Shown here: piece after piece, positions 21,331 through 33,369 of the stretch
How the letters are laid out: every line of letters starts with the position of its first letter
Numbering within the stretch: position 1 is the stretch's first letter
From: Ryuthela nishihirai
Lineage: Eukaryota; Arthropoda; Arachnida; Araneae; Heptathelidae
Length of the DNA: 64,000 nucleotides
Direction of reading: 5' to 3'
Assembly: GCA_038380435.1 (NCBI GenBank)
Contig: JAWZYU010000019.1
Location: 31,769,801-31,833,800, forward strand
Position numbers and translations under genes: made by a program
The notes under the pieces: model-generated
Seen by the model: only the letters and a program-made list of their open reading frames with translations
Database searches by the model: none
What the model was told of the DNA's origin: nothing

Positions 21331-21759
21331 AATTCTATTTAGTTGAATATTAATTATATATTGTGTTTCGTGTATTTATTTGATGTATACCATTTTTGTG
21401 GGTGAATGAACTACGTTTAATTTAATTTATTAATTTTCTGGCAGATAAGATATTTAGCTTTGTGAGTCAAATTGTAAATGTACTGTATTCTTTATTTTTA
21501 TGAATAAAAATCTATATCCTTCTCTTAACAAAAATACGGAGAAACAATGCTTTGTCAAATCTACAAATCGACAAATGTTAAAGCCAGAAAGCAATAAGAA
21601 GATAGGTAAAAAGGAATGCTCAGAAATTGGTTTGGTAGGTAGAAAACTAGCAGGAAAATTGAAACTGTAACTGAAGAGAACAGATTTTTAATGTATTGGG
21701 ATAACATCACCACTGTAACTTTGATTTCATACTCTACTTGTGGGCAAAACTACAAGGAA

Positions 21760-22010
21760 TCCATTTGGCGTTGCGTACTCTTTCTGCTAAACCTGTATGA
21801 GCGTGCGTGCGTATCTTTGTGCGAAACCTATATGAGCCTACATGCGCAGCTTTCTTCGAAACCTGTGTGAGCGTACATGCGCACTCTTTCTGCAAAACGT
21901 ATATGAGAGTACGTGCGTACCCTTCTGCGAAACATTTATATAAGCTTACATGCGTACCATTTCTGTGAAACATATATATATATAAGCTTACATGCATGTG
22001 TGTACCTTTC
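21760..22010. repeat. Short imperfect ~45-bp repeat
   Basis: Five rough units of CTTTCTGC(A)AAAC.TATATGAG..TACATGCGTACC. The reverse frame at 21734-22138 is open only because of it. Confidence 0.5.
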
Positions 22011-22194
22011 GGAGTGTATCCATGGCAGCTCGATATTGATAGCATGAGCCTAAAGACGTAGAGTTCTGGCTTATAGGGTCGACAATAATCCTCCACTGCT
22101 TTGCAACATATGGGTGGCGGATCCCATAGCTTTAACATTGATCCGCCATTGCTTCAGAACGTTCATTAACCTTCTTCTTACTTGTTTAGCTCCT

Positions 22195-22345
22195 TTAGAA
22201 GTTTGGAAGAAACGAATTAGTGTTTTCACTTTGTCGTCCGTCTGTGGACATTCAGTTTTTAGATTTAAATGGAAAAAAATCTTTTTTGGGATTACATATG
22301 TACTAATGAAATATTAGGATTCGTATTTTCCGAAGGTCTGTAAAT
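22195..22345 (-). repeat. R290 fragment
   Basis: TTTGTCGTCCGTCTGTGGAC and AATGAAATATTAGGATTCGT match, in reverse, the end of the array at 31.4-31.6 kb. Confidence 0.5.
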
Positions 22346-22409
22346 GGTAGTTAGGCGTATACCAGAAAGAGAGCTGTGTACCAATCTCCTGTGATGATGC
22401 ACAGAACAG

Positions 22410-22540
22410 GTGAGGAATAGCACCTGAAGTCCAGTCCCACCTTCTCGTGGTGCAGGCCGTTAGTACCTTTCAAAAGAGAAATTCTCTTCTGGAAGGAAAC
22501 GTAAGGAGAGGGTGGCCAGATCAGTGCAGCCTACTGATCT
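22410..22540. repeat. Dispersed repeat shared with 49325-49450
   Basis: TGGTGCAGGCCGTTAGTACC and nearby blocks recur in reverse complement at 49370-49440. Probably part of a LINE 3' region, not further identified. Confidence 0.4.
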
Positions 22541-22924
22541 GGTCATCTATGGTCACATTTTTTGCGCCTTGTTGGGAAATGGTTTACTTCACAGGGTCCT
22601 GGTATTGACCTTTTAAACCCATTGGACTGTTTTATGGCTTTGAGTGTGCTACGGATCTTACACTTGCTGCATTTGTTGAGGGAAAATCTACCGTTGTATT
22701 TTTTGTTTGCCTGTGGGTTGCTAGCCCTAAGTGAGCAGAGGCATAGGATACCTTATATCAGCTATGGATAATCTGTGAATAATTTTAATTTCCACTGATA
22801 GAAGGCCCTAAATTTGGACGATACTATAAACAATCTATTCATGCTAAAAATTTGAAATTTGGATCGTAGAGTATGGTAGTGAAGAGGTTTACATTGAGAG
22901 TAGTGATTTAAAATTTTCTTCCTA

Positions 22925-23175
22925 TTACGTAATATCGTGGGCATTAGGATGTTTAACTTTGTAAGTAATGAAGTCGATAGATAAAGGAGTCAGCAACTTC
23001 ATTGGAGCAGCATGTTGTGCAAAGAGAAACTGCGTTGGGGTTCCCATGTGGCCCATATGCAAAATTTGGATAGCGAATAAGGTTATGAAGAGTGTGCCTA
23101 AAGGTCTCAGAAAGAAGGAGAAACATAAGATGCGTGATGGGCCGTGACCTTCGAGACTGAAGGCCTTTGAAGTCT
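22925..23175 (+). mobile_element. LINE-C 3' coding fragment
   Basis: Corresponds to the same region of the copy at 28190-28400: GGGCATTAGGATGTTTAACT, GAGCAGCATGTTGTGCAAAG, AAGAGTGTGCCTAAAGG. It is the end of the reverse-transcriptase ORF of the LINE type at 27.1-28.5 kb, frame-broken. Confidence 0.7.
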
Positions 23176-23179
23176 AAAT

Positions 23180-24360
23180 TGACGTCACATCCTGTGGATC
23201 TACAGTGCTTCCTGCGTACGTAGAACTACCGTCGCAAATCGAGCATTTACTTTTTTTTTTATAAGTTCGGTGGGCATTTTTGTTTGATAATGTGCTCAAA
23301 AACTGATTGACATTGTATATATGTACATTAGTGTAATATTTCTGACAAACCTTCAAATAAGGAAGACGTTGAAACTAAAATAGATCTCGATTTCTAATTG
23401 TGCTAAATTGATGACTCAAAGTGCAGAGTAATCGTTGTTTAACGTTCTCTGAACATGTATAAAGGTATATAAATTAGCAGGAGTGTCATATTCAGGTTCT
23501 ACATATAATAACATTGACACAATTTGTTTAAAAATAAGGTAAAATGCAAATAATTACTCGGTTATATATTTACAATCATTTCCTTCACATATTTTTCCTG
23601 ATAAATGCTGTCAATAACTAATCCAGTTTTTTGAACCATTGATAATATAATCGTGACATAAACTGCTATGGAAAATTAGTCTGTTATATTAAAAGAAAAA
23701 AAAACACACACACAAAATTTCTTCAGAGCAATTTTATTGACAAATGTGAACTACAAATTAATGATATACTGTAATAGGTTTAACTGTAACAATTGCAGCT
23801 ATGTTTTAATTGAAATACTTTTTCTTAGTGATTAGACTGAATTTATAGGACATGGATACCTTTTGATGGAATACATATTCAAAAACTAGCAGGAAAAGTG
23901 CATCTAAACTTTACAAACTACAATTTACATACACATTTTGGTTTACAAAGCTACCTGTAAATCTATCGACCTAACATTTGATAATATATCGCTCAACTAA
24001 CCTCCCAAATGTAAAGAAAATAGTCTCTAATCAATCTTCGATTGTTAAAAATATAATTCTATGCAGCCTGGTAAAGAAAGATTAAATCATTTAGGCATAC
24101 ATCTTTCCAGATATAAGCCAGTGGTGTAAGACCACTAAACTAACACTGCTCTTCCTTTTTTTCCACTAATATAATTTATTAGTATAATAGTCTTAGAATA
24201 CTGTGGCATATACCTGGAGAGATAAGGTTCAAATCCCACAGGCCAGAAAAACTGTCACAAAACTATTAACTTCAAACAGTTAACTCTGTGGATACTATTT
24301 ATTGAGGGTGGACAACTTTCTTTTTTTGGCACTAAGACATTTTTTCTTATTTCCCAAATT
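23180..24360. other. Intergenic, nothing recognised
   Basis: AT-rich sequence. A short element near 24170-24245 shows no clear tRNA fold. No coding signal. Confidence 0.45.
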
Positions 24361-24362
24361 CT

Positions 24363-26975
24363 CTAACAAACAATCATTTTTAACCTGCAAAAATTGTTTA
24401 AAAATATATTGGTTGAACACCAGATAATCATTTCTAGAGTTTTTCCAATACAGTGGCCAAATTCACAACTTGTGTGATAATCAAGTAATTCTGCATCATG
24501 TAAAAGACTGGTAGTGATTAAAGTAGCAACATTTCTTTGATTTGCCATTTCCATAAATTCTTGTTCGAATTCAGTACACAATTTTTTCATAGTAATATAA
24601 TTTAACAATACAACATTAATTACTGTCTCATTTGGGCAAAAAAGACTGCCTCTATCAAGTTTTTGTAAATACTTAAATTTTGCATCCAATTCTACTTTTT
24701 TATCAAGTAATAATAAATGTTTACAATGGTCACATTTCAAACTTTTCAAAACTGAAAATACACAATATCCTGCTATATATGCAATTACAGGAAGAGAGTT
24801 ATCACAATCAGACAAATCTGAAGGAAGCACTGTAATATTAAACTTTAAGCTAATAGACGTAAAATTCATTTCCTTAAAATCATCTTTAAAATCCAAATCA
24901 GTTATTTTAATTTTGCCACTTGACTTAGTGGGAAGTTTCAACAGTGACTGCACTCTTAATTTTGTTTCACATTCAAATAATTGACGTACACTTATATTAT
25001 ATTGGCATCCAGCTAACTGCCTGTAGAGGCCGAAACGACTCTCTAAATTATCAGTTTGAAACTTACCTGGTAAAATATATTTTAAGTTCAGAAGTACAAT
25101 ATGAAGCAATTTCAAGCAATGAATATGTACTAAGTCTTAATGCAGAATGGGTTTCTTTCGTTAGCATACCAGTTGTGCAACTCATCTGCTCCCATTTATC
25201 TAGCCAATTCAGGAAAGAATTCAGAAATGAGACATTTTCATCTGACTTTGAACACGTTAATGGCATTTGGTGTTTGTTATTCAAACGTTCACCTTTAAAA
25301 GGTGATTTTACATTTACAATATGCCACCATGTTAAAATAATCTTAATGAAATCTGATGTATCTTGGTAAGTAACAATTTGTGCTTTTCTCCTATTTCTAA
25401 AAGTCCATTAACTACAAAATCATTAAAAATATTTAAGACTAATTTAACATTTTGTCTCTCAAGGTTACTTGGGTTCAAAGCTTTATACGACAGATTAAAT
25501 CCATATTTTAACAATGAGTTTGCTTCAATTTTATGCAGTTCTTTAAGGGTTGATAATGATGCAGTTTTGAATGATGAAATACTATTTCCATTATTTACAA
25601 AGTGTGGATAGTACATGCATTTTTCAACATTTTTTTGATTTAGCCAGTTATTTCTGATACACTTCAACAAATGAACTGGGTCAGTAAGAAAAAATAAAGG
25701 TCTTGATTTATCTGATGGATGAGGATATACAATTTGAACTTTAGGGGGAGAAAGACATAATGACATACACTTGCGATTGATAGAATTATTGTCAGCTACA
25801 ACACATATCACAAAAAAACCAATTTCTTCCAAACCAATGATAATTTTTTTAATAATACTGTAGAGATTATCAGCATTTATTGTTTTGGCTGGTAATATAT
25901 GAACTACATCTTTATAGTTGGAAAGCAAACTAGTTATCATAAATACATGGGCACTGGTTGCCATGTTTTGTGTGTCAAATGACAGACCAACAAGGTTACC
26001 ACATTTGTAATCCAAATACTGTTTAAGATGAATTTCATCAAGCATTAAAATCACCTTTTTATCTGTATCATTCAAAAAAGAATATTTTTGCCTGACATAT
26101 GATAAAAAATTTGAATCTACTTTCTCTATAGCAGGGTTGACATTAAACCAAAGACAAATGCGTCGAATTGTACTAGGATGTGGTAATCTAATGTTTCCAC
26201 TTTCTCTAACAAAATTATAAGCATGAGGAGCCATGCTAAAAAAGAGTGATGCAAAAATCATCATATCTGATGAATACCTTGAACCATACTTATTTAACCG
26301 AAATAGTATCAACTGTTCCTCAATGAATTTTAAATGATTAGTGTTATTTTCATCAGATATACGAAGTGCTTTCAAAATATTACACATTAAATCAATACTA
26401 TATCTAATATTACTTTCAGGAGTTTTAACCCTTATTAAACAATTTAAAAGGTCATTTAAAACATCAATATGACTGAGTTTTAGAGGAAAAGTATATTTTC
26501 CAACTTTGGATTGCTCGTTCTCTTTATTATATGCTCTCACCATAAGCTCAGAATTAACAACAACAGAAAATTTTACTATAGGAGCTGGATCACTTACAAT
26601 ATTTAATATCAAAAGCAAATCATTTTTATATAATACAGTCCATGTGTGAACGTCTATGAAGTGCACTTTGGAAAATAAATCACGAATGAATAAAAATGTT
26701 CTTTGAGTGTCATATTCAGCTTTTTCCCTTGCACTACATTCTAGTGCTTTTTTGAGTGAAGATTCTTCACGTTGTTTCCTTTTGCTTTCACGACTTTCTC
26801 TGCTGGATGTAGGAGTAGCAGAGAGATATGCTGGTAAATTTGGTAGTTTTGAGGGAATGCTGCCAGGAATTAGTCTGGGGACTTTCAATTGCACAGTAAC
26901 CGTCTTACCAGTTTTCTCATTGAATGCACTTGAACATCTTTGAATATCACTCTCTTTGAAGTGTAATTCACAAAC
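24363..26975 (-). pseudogene. P-element/THAP9-like transposase, exon 2, frameshifted
   Basis: Begins after an acceptor (TCTCTCTAG) at 26976 with VCELHF, which completes the THAP zinc finger started in the exon at 30107-30259. Then a Ser/Lys/Glu-rich coiled segment, and the P-type RNase-H-like core with LMLDEIHLKQYLDYK and VVADNNS as likely catalytic Asp sites, followed by TDPVHLLKCIRNNWL. Near 25370 the frame shifts (the sequence continues as TSDFIKIILTWW in another frame), and it shifts again near 25095, after which GKFQTDNLESRFGLYRQLAG, a hallmark of P/THAP9 proteins, appears. Stop at 24363. Two frame breaks make this copy non-functional. No terminal repeats were identified. Confidence 0.85.
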
Positions 26976-27129
26976 CTAGAGAGAAAGATGAATACCATTT
27001 AGTGTGTTGTGCTTTATATGTTAAATATTTTTTGTCTGATTGTTACTGATCAATTAAGCTTAATCTGCAACACTGTTGGGTTACTCAAGTTATAGAAAAA
27101 TTTAAAACAAAAGTTAAAGACTTCAATGC

Positions 27130-28550
27130 CATCCCCCCCCCCCCCTAGAGGACTCTGATGAGAATGAGAAGGATGTTTTACAACAAGCTTCAGGATATTT
27201 TGAATTCTGTGAAGAAAGGAGATATTTCTATTTCCAGATATAACCAAAGCATACCATGATAGGCTACTTAGTTAGTCATTACGACAATCGTAGTTTGCTT
27301 ACTGCTGAAGTCGAGAAGGAATGGGATCAGTTTAAACAGGCTTTTCTTGAAACCAACAGTACTCTTTTGGGTAAAAGGGAACAGAGGAAACAAAATTATT
27401 TGAGTGATAAGGCTACAGAACTTATTTCTAAATGAAGGAAGTGCAGGATTAATATGAATCAGCACCCTACTAGTCCTAACAGAAGGCATTACAACTAGCT
27501 TAATAAACATGTAAAAGATCAGTTAACAGCTGATAAGAATCTTTGGCTTGATAGCTTGGCTAACAAAGCAGAGGAAGCAGTTAGACAGCACAACAGCAGA
27601 GGGTTGTACCAGATTGTTAATGTTTAATGTGGGAAGAAACAGACAGGACCTTTTCTCTTCAGTTATTGATTATGTAATGCGAAATTCATTGCAAGGGAAA
27701 GATTTTGGCCTTAAATGGTCTAGAGATTTCAAAATTTCTGATTTAGGTTATGCAGATGATTTGGCCCTGTTGGCTACTGATGTTGATGAGATGAATTTGT
27801 TCATTAGGGATGTTGATCAGACTGTAATAGAGTAGGTTTGGTGATAAACAGAGAAAAAACTAAAGTGATGAAAATGGTCAGGCAGATGGTGCTTTAGAGG
27901 CTTTGAATGGCTGTACTATTGAGCAAGTGTCTCAGTTTAGTTATCTTAGGAGCTACGTAACATGTAGTGGTGTGCAGTATGAGATAAATAGAAGAATAGG
28001 GATTGCTGCTGGGACTTTTAAGAATCTATGGAGAATATAGAAAAATAGGCGTATACACCTTTAAGACTAAAATTAGGCTGTATAATAGTTTGGTTCTTTC
28101 TAAGGTTAGTTATGGTGGCGAAACATGACCCTTTGTTAGCAGGATAACAAGAAACTTGATGCCTTTGATTCTAGATGCTTACACAGTATCTTGGGCATTA
28201 CGTGGTTTGACTTTGAAAGCAATGATGAGGTTAGATGAAGGGAGTCTTTTGAGCAGCATATTGTGCAGAGAGAGAGAGACTGTGTTAGTTTGGCCATGTT
28301 GCCCGTATACATAGCTGCAGATTGGCAAAGAGCATTATGAACAGTGTACCTAAGGTATCAAAAAAGGGGAAGACCTAGGATGCAATGAGCAGACAATGTC
28401 AAACAGGACCTTGCTAGAATAGGCCTATAGTTGCCAAAAATGCAGCAGCTGTAGCTCAAAAAAGACAATCTGGTGTGGAAAATTACACAGTCTAGTTGGA
28501 CCTCCATAGCCCATGGCTGCATGAGGATTTTGTATGTATGTATATATTTT
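27130..28550 (+). mobile_element. LINE-C non-LTR retrotransposon, decayed
   Basis: Pieces in order: endonuclease-end (FYNKLQDILNSVKKGDISI), linker (WLDSLANKAEEAVRQHNSRG), then after an internal deletion the RT palm with YADDLALLAT at 27750, and the thumb and C-terminal region (INRRIGIAAGTFKNLW, NKKLDAFDSRC). The tail ends near TTTTGTATGTATGTATATAT. Many stops and shifts. It lies in the intron of the THAP9-like gene, on the opposite strand. Confidence 0.8.
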
Positions 28551-30100
28551 ATAAAAATAGTAAGAAAAGTAAAAATTATTGTAAATGGTCAAAAGTCCAA
28601 ATATATCAACAAATAAAGTTTCTCTGTGTTTCAAGAGATGCAAACTTGAATTGTATTGTTCAAGTGATTTGAATAATTGGAAAAAGTATTGGATGCATTC
28701 AAATATATCTTGAATTATAAATATAACACAATGATGAATTTGTATTATGCATTAGTTTATTCCTACAGCATTTATGGTATCTGTTTAAGAAACACTAATA
28801 CTAGAAACTTTCTATTTTTGCAGAAACCTAATTTGAGACATATTTATTTTACAGTTGACTTATAATGATCCAGTAAAAAATTTCCTTTTTCACCTCTATG
28901 ATTTCTGTATATAAATTTCTGTTATGTATATTTTTTGGGGAAATGATCACTCGCTACATAATTTACATTACACAGGCATTCGTTATTCATTCATAATGCA
29001 CAAATTTTACCTTACGACTATGGCATTCAAACATTAACTAATGAATGGTATATAACCTGTTCTCTTGAAAAATGATTGAAACTAAAACATTAAATCTCTG
29101 AGGAAACTGTGAAAATCAGATTCTAATATTTCCCAAGGGTATTATGAAAATAAACTTTAAATTTACATGTCATCCAAATTATTAATGAGTGACAAATGCT
29201 CTCTTCTCTATAACATATGTTGGCTTGTGATCACTATTTCTTAAACCTATATTTCACATAACTAAATAAAAAACTCATATTCAATACCCTCCCTCAGCAA
29301 AAAACAACCACGATGCAAACAGGAAGGATAAATAAACTAATTGTGATTAAACATATAGCTACGGTGACCATATGTCCTTTATTTCACTATTTATTTATTT
29401 TTTTCTAAAATGACCATTTTGTCCTTTTTTTTCTGAATTAATATAGTAAACTGAATATTGAAACGCAGTAGATGGGTTGAAATTTTAAAATATTTTACAG
29501 ATAAGCACATATTTTTTACAAACATTTAAAGAAACGTTGAATTTTGCTTGTGTCCCTGGATCTAATGCCCCCACTGAATGAGTATTTTGATTAGCGAACA
29601 ATATGTGGACCAGTGAAAACACCAAATTAAAAATCGAAACATTGAAAGCATGCATTTATACCAAATGCAACTTTGACATGAATTGTATAGTTTTAAGAAT
29701 TTTTAAAGCACAAACCCGATTTATTAAAAATGTTTTCTTGTGAAAAGTATCAAAATTAAATTTTTAAGTAATAATATGATTGTTTAAAATGCTATGCATA
29801 TGCTTATATTTTGTAATAAATGTTATAAAGCTTTTTAGTTTTAGTGAAAAAAATAAACGCAACCTGCATTTTTTTATTATGAAACAATTTCTGATTGTCC
29901 TTTATTTTCTCCAAACAAATATGGTCACCGTACGTATAGCAGTTAACTTATATGAATGTATGGCACAATATATTCTTCACAATTATCATTCAAACCATTT
30001 TATGCACTCTTGCCAAATATTGCAATTTTGCTAGGATTTCAGCAATCTAAAATTTTTATCACAAGTATACTTGCTATTATAAAAAGGCAAAAAAAAATTG
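28551..30100. other. Rest of the THAP9-like intron, nothing recognised
   Basis: Very AT-rich. The pair GGTGACCATATGTCC (29364) and ATATGGTCACCGTACG (29919) forms an inverted repeat about 570 bp apart, perhaps an old TIR element, but the arms are short. Confidence 0.4.
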
Positions 30101-30106
30101 ACATAC

Positions 30107-30259
30107 CTTGCTAAATTTTGTTACTGTGAAGTTTTCTCTTCTTATTGCTAGCAGCCATTTTCTACACAATTCTTCATCCTGGGGAAAACTATAAACGCGA
30201 ACTTTTCTTGAATTTTTATAGTTGCCTCTACAGCCGGGCACACTGCATGGGTGAGGCAT
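30107..30259 (-). pseudogene. THAP zinc-finger exon of the P/THAP9-like gene
   Basis: 51 codons starting MPHPCSVPGCRGNYKNSRKV. Cys5 and Cys10 are the first pair of a C2CH THAP finger. FPQDEELCRKWLLAIRR is the typical FP...RKW...IRR stretch. The exon ends in phase 0 at a strong donor (AAG/GTATGT), and the next exon at 26975 starts in phase 0 with VCELHF, supplying the second Cys and the His (42 residues between Cys10 and the next Cys). The exon is intact, but its partner exon is frameshifted. Confidence 0.85.
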
Positions 30260-30405
30260 CTTCGCAATCTTATCGCCACTTCAAAGATTTAGAATTTCGC
30301 ACAAAAACTACTCAAACAAACAACTTTCGTACAAAAACTACAAAAGCACTAAAACAGTTCTTAACCAACAACTACGGGGAATCAACAAGCTAGATCGACG
30401 AAGGA

Positions 30406-30428
30406 TGACGTCAGAACGTATGACGTCA
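30406..30428 (-). promoter_or_regulatory. Two palindromic CRE sites upstream of the THAP exon
   Basis: TGACGTCA occurs at 30406-30413 and again at 30421-30428, 15 bp apart, about 150 bp upstream of the THAP start codon. Full CRE palindromes bind CREB/ATF-type factors. Whether these act on this gene is inference. Confidence 0.45.
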
Positions 30429-30441
30429 CCAGTGAAAAGGC

Positions 30442-30620
30442 CTTGATTCTCGATGGTTACGGATGGGCAGACAATGTCAAATAGAACCTTGTTAGAATTG
30501 GTCTACAGTGGCCAGATGTAGCAGACATAGCTCATGAAAGACATGTTTGGAGAACTAAATTACGCAATCTGGTTGTACCTCCGTAGCCCATGGTTGCTTG
30601 ACGATTTTGTATGTATGTGT
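30442..30620 (+). mobile_element. LINE-C 3' end fragment
   Basis: GGCAGACAATGTCAAATAGA through CCCATGGTTGCTTGACGATT and TTTTGTATGTATGTGTATAT match the end of the LINE at 28380-28550. Confidence 0.75.
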
Positions 30621-30789
30621 ATATGGGGTAGAGGGGGAGATTGCAAAGAGCACTTTTTTATCATACGAGATTAATAAAATTTCTTCCTTGATTCGTTCGA
30701 TACACACTAATTAAATTTTTTTAATTAGTGTGTATCGGAACACCTTTTTAATTAGTGTGAACGAAATTTTTAATTTGATGCGTTCGATA

Positions 30790-31620
30790 TACACTAATAA
30801 CGGTGAAACCTTTTCACCGTTAGAGGGCGCAATTATAGTGTTCGAAAGTTTCGAAAGTGCGAATCAAAATATTTTATCAATTCATATCCAACCCTAAAAA
30901 AAGATTTGTTCACTTATTTTTAAATACAAAAAATTTTCTGCTAAAGCAAAAAATTGTGCCCCCCCCCAGTTCTAAGAGGTCAATTCATTTTTGCCAATGG
31001 AAACATCATAGCGTTCACATTCCACCACAAAAAGTTTAACTTTCTAGTTTAAATAAGTCGTTTGCAATATTTGTTTAAAATTTTGGAATTTGCAAATTTT
31101 TCCACCGTTAGAGAGCGCAATTATGGTTTTCGGAAGATTTAAAAAAATGTGAATCATAATATTTTATTAATTTCTATCTAACTCAAAAATAATTTTTTAT
31201 TTATCTCTAAAAACAAAAAAATGATCTGTTAAAACTAAAAAGGTGTGTTTTCCCACTCCCTCTGAGTCTAAGGAGTCAATTCATTGCTAGCAATGGAAAC
31301 TTTGTGACCTTCACATTCCACCACCAAAATTTCAAATTTCTAGCATAAATACGTCGTTTGCAATATTCGTTTGATATTTTGGAATTTTAAAAAAAATTCC
31401 ATCCGCTAGAGGGTGTAATTATAGCTTTAGAGAGATTGGAAAAGTGCATATCGTAATATTTCATCAATTCTTATCCAACACAAAAATAATTTTCAATTCA
31501 TGTCTGTAAACAAAAAAAGTTCGATGTCTACAGACGGACAGCAGATAGACAGACAGACAGACGACAAAGCGAAACTGTTATCTCGTTTTCTTTGAAAACG
31601 AGATAAAAATAGTGTAAAAA
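30790..31620 (+). repeat. R290 array, nearly three units of ~294 bp
   Basis: CACCGTTAGAGGGCGCAATT recurs with changes at 30810, 31104 and 31398. Each unit continues with TCATAATATTTTATCAATTC and CAATGGAAAC..TTCACATTCCACC. It ends in a CAGA microsatellite and a perfect hairpin TATCTCGTTTTC..GAAAACGAGATA at 31580-31606. Confidence 0.75.
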
Positions 31621-31717
31621 AAGATCCGAATTAAAAAAAGGTACACGTTCTCTTTACAAAAGAGACCTTCTGGCCACACTGCGCTGAACGGTTTTGACAG
31701 GAGGCTTCCACCTATTT

Positions 31718-32175
31718 GGTTCGAATCCCAGCTGGGTCAGCGTTGAGATTTATCTCCACAAAATTCCCCGCCCTGTCCACGGTCAGCAGGGGACACCGAT
31801 GGGCTTGTAAAGACCGTCGTCCATCTGATGGGACGTTAAGCCGTGACTCCGTGTGCGGGAGATCCACACCCTGTGCACGTTGTAGAACACGCTGGATGGC
31901 CTTGATGGGAGGATACCATCTGTCTCCCAACAGCTGTTCCAATGGGTATCCTCCCCTAACCTTCTCTGAGCCTTCGAGGCCCTTGTGATCTGGCCATTTA
32001 GCCCATGGTGTTCAAAAAAGTGCCGCTCAGAGGCAAAACAATCAAAATTCCACCTATTTCTTAAGAATGGATCCCCTTCCCAACTTTCATTGAACCCTTG
32101 GGATCCTTGTGACCGGCCATTAGCTCTTGTGGGCAAAACAGCGCACTGAGAAGCAAAATAACCCAAAATACTTTT
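31718..32175 (+). mobile_element. SINE-B, 5'-truncated, plus second tail
   Basis: Begins in the B box (GGTTCGAATCCCAGCTGGG) and reaches the 3' end near 32045. A second copy of the terminal module (CAACTTTCATTGAACCC..AAAATAACCC) follows to 32170. Confidence 0.8.
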
Positions 32176-32179
32176 TTGA

Positions 32180-32560
32180 ATAATATATAGATTTTAATGC
32201 TACTTTTGAAATGTCTGACAAACGATGTTAAACTTTAATTTTTAGAAAAAATTAGAAAATGCATGAAACTGAACAACATTTCCATCGAAAAGTAAGGAGA
32301 GGGATTTTCTGGAAGCAAATGAAAGATGAAAAATGCTATTCAGAAAACTGCTTTGATGGGAATAAAACGGAAATTAAAAAAAATGACAGAGTGAATTCGT
32401 AAGAAAAATGTCAGTGTGAAAGCTGCTTGTTAACATTATATTTAAGCTTAGTTCAACTGGGATGAATCCTCAGGATCTTTTCGTGATATCACAACATAAG
32501 ACCACTTAGCAGCAAGTGTCCTTATTCTATAAAAGACCTCCCGTGAGGTCGTCATTCGAA
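32180..32560. other. Upstream region of ITP-like gene 1
   Basis: AT-rich and without repeats recognised. It precedes the promoter block conserved with gene 2. Confidence 0.45.
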
Positions 32561-32570
32561 GCAATCAAAG

Positions 32571-32816
32571 CATTTCCATTTACATGGAAAACGACTCATC
32601 AACAGTCAGAGTGTGTATGCTATTTACGAAATCCTTAGAGTTGACCATTTCTTCTCTTTTCCCACAGAATACTTCATTAGTCTACATTTGACTGATATGG
32701 GATCTTGAAAAGCAAACCAAAGTAAGGAAGCTATATCAGGAGATAATTACGGTTTCGCAAATCCGACGTCATGTTTCACCCACACTGGACACGTGCATCA
32801 CTTGTATATATATATA
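32571..32816 (+). promoter_or_regulatory. Promoter of ITP-like gene 1 (conserved block, CRE-like site, TATA box)
   Basis: The block 32571-32685 (CATTTCCATTTACA.., ..GAATACTTCATTA) aligns with 56123-56242 ahead of gene 2. CGACGTCA, one base from a full CRE, is at 32764-32771; CACTGGACACGT follows at 32783-32794; the TATA run is at 32805-32816. The same order and almost the same spacing (41 versus 39 bp from CRE to TATA) occur at gene 2. Transcription would start near 32835. Confidence 0.75.
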
Positions 32817-32834
32817 TGAGAAAGAGGATAAGCT

Positions 32835-32905
32835 TGTACTTATATTCATTGAACAAGCTATAAAGACACCGACTTCATACCGCAAGGGAACTAATATCTT
32901 ACTTC
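32835..32905 (+). other. Noncoding first exon, ITP-like gene 1
   Basis: Predicted from about 30 bp after the TATA box to a consensus donor (TTC/GTAAGTAT) at 32905. It contains no ATG, so it is 5' UTR. The start is approximate. The downstream intron to 40275 is about 7.4 kb and is full of transposons. Confidence 0.6.
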
Positions 32906-33005
32906 GTAAGTATAGATAACTTACTTTTTCAAAACTATAGTTTCATTCATTGCCATGACACAAGTGTATAGAACAAAAGTCCCCAAAACTTTCTTCAATT
33001 TGACC

Positions 33006-33367
33006 CACCTGTGTGGCTCAATCGGTAGCGTGCCAGGTTCGTAATCGGAAGTTCTCAGATTCGAGTTCCACCGGTTGAGATTTAGTTCCGCTAAACTCCC
33101 GTACTGTTCTCGTCCAGTAGGGACGCCGATGGGCTTGAAAAGGCCGCCATCCGTAGGATGTGACGTAAAGCCTTGGTCCCTTATCCTGGAGAGCCATACC
33201 ATCTGTACGTTAAAGAATAAATTGGATGGCCTTGATGGGAGACAACCATATTTCTCCTAACAGCTGTCCAGTGTCCTCCTCCCCCAACCTTCTCTGAGTC
33301 CTCGAGGTCGTTGTGACTTATCCAGGTAGCCTATTATGTATAAAAAAAGTGACGCTCAGAGGTAAAT
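33006..33367 (+). mobile_element. SINE-B
   Basis: Head TGTGGCTCAATCGGTAGCG, B box GATTCGAGTTCC, body to GACGCTCAGAGGTAAATC. Lies in intron 1 of ITP-like gene 1. Confidence 0.85.
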
Positions 33368-33369
33368 CA

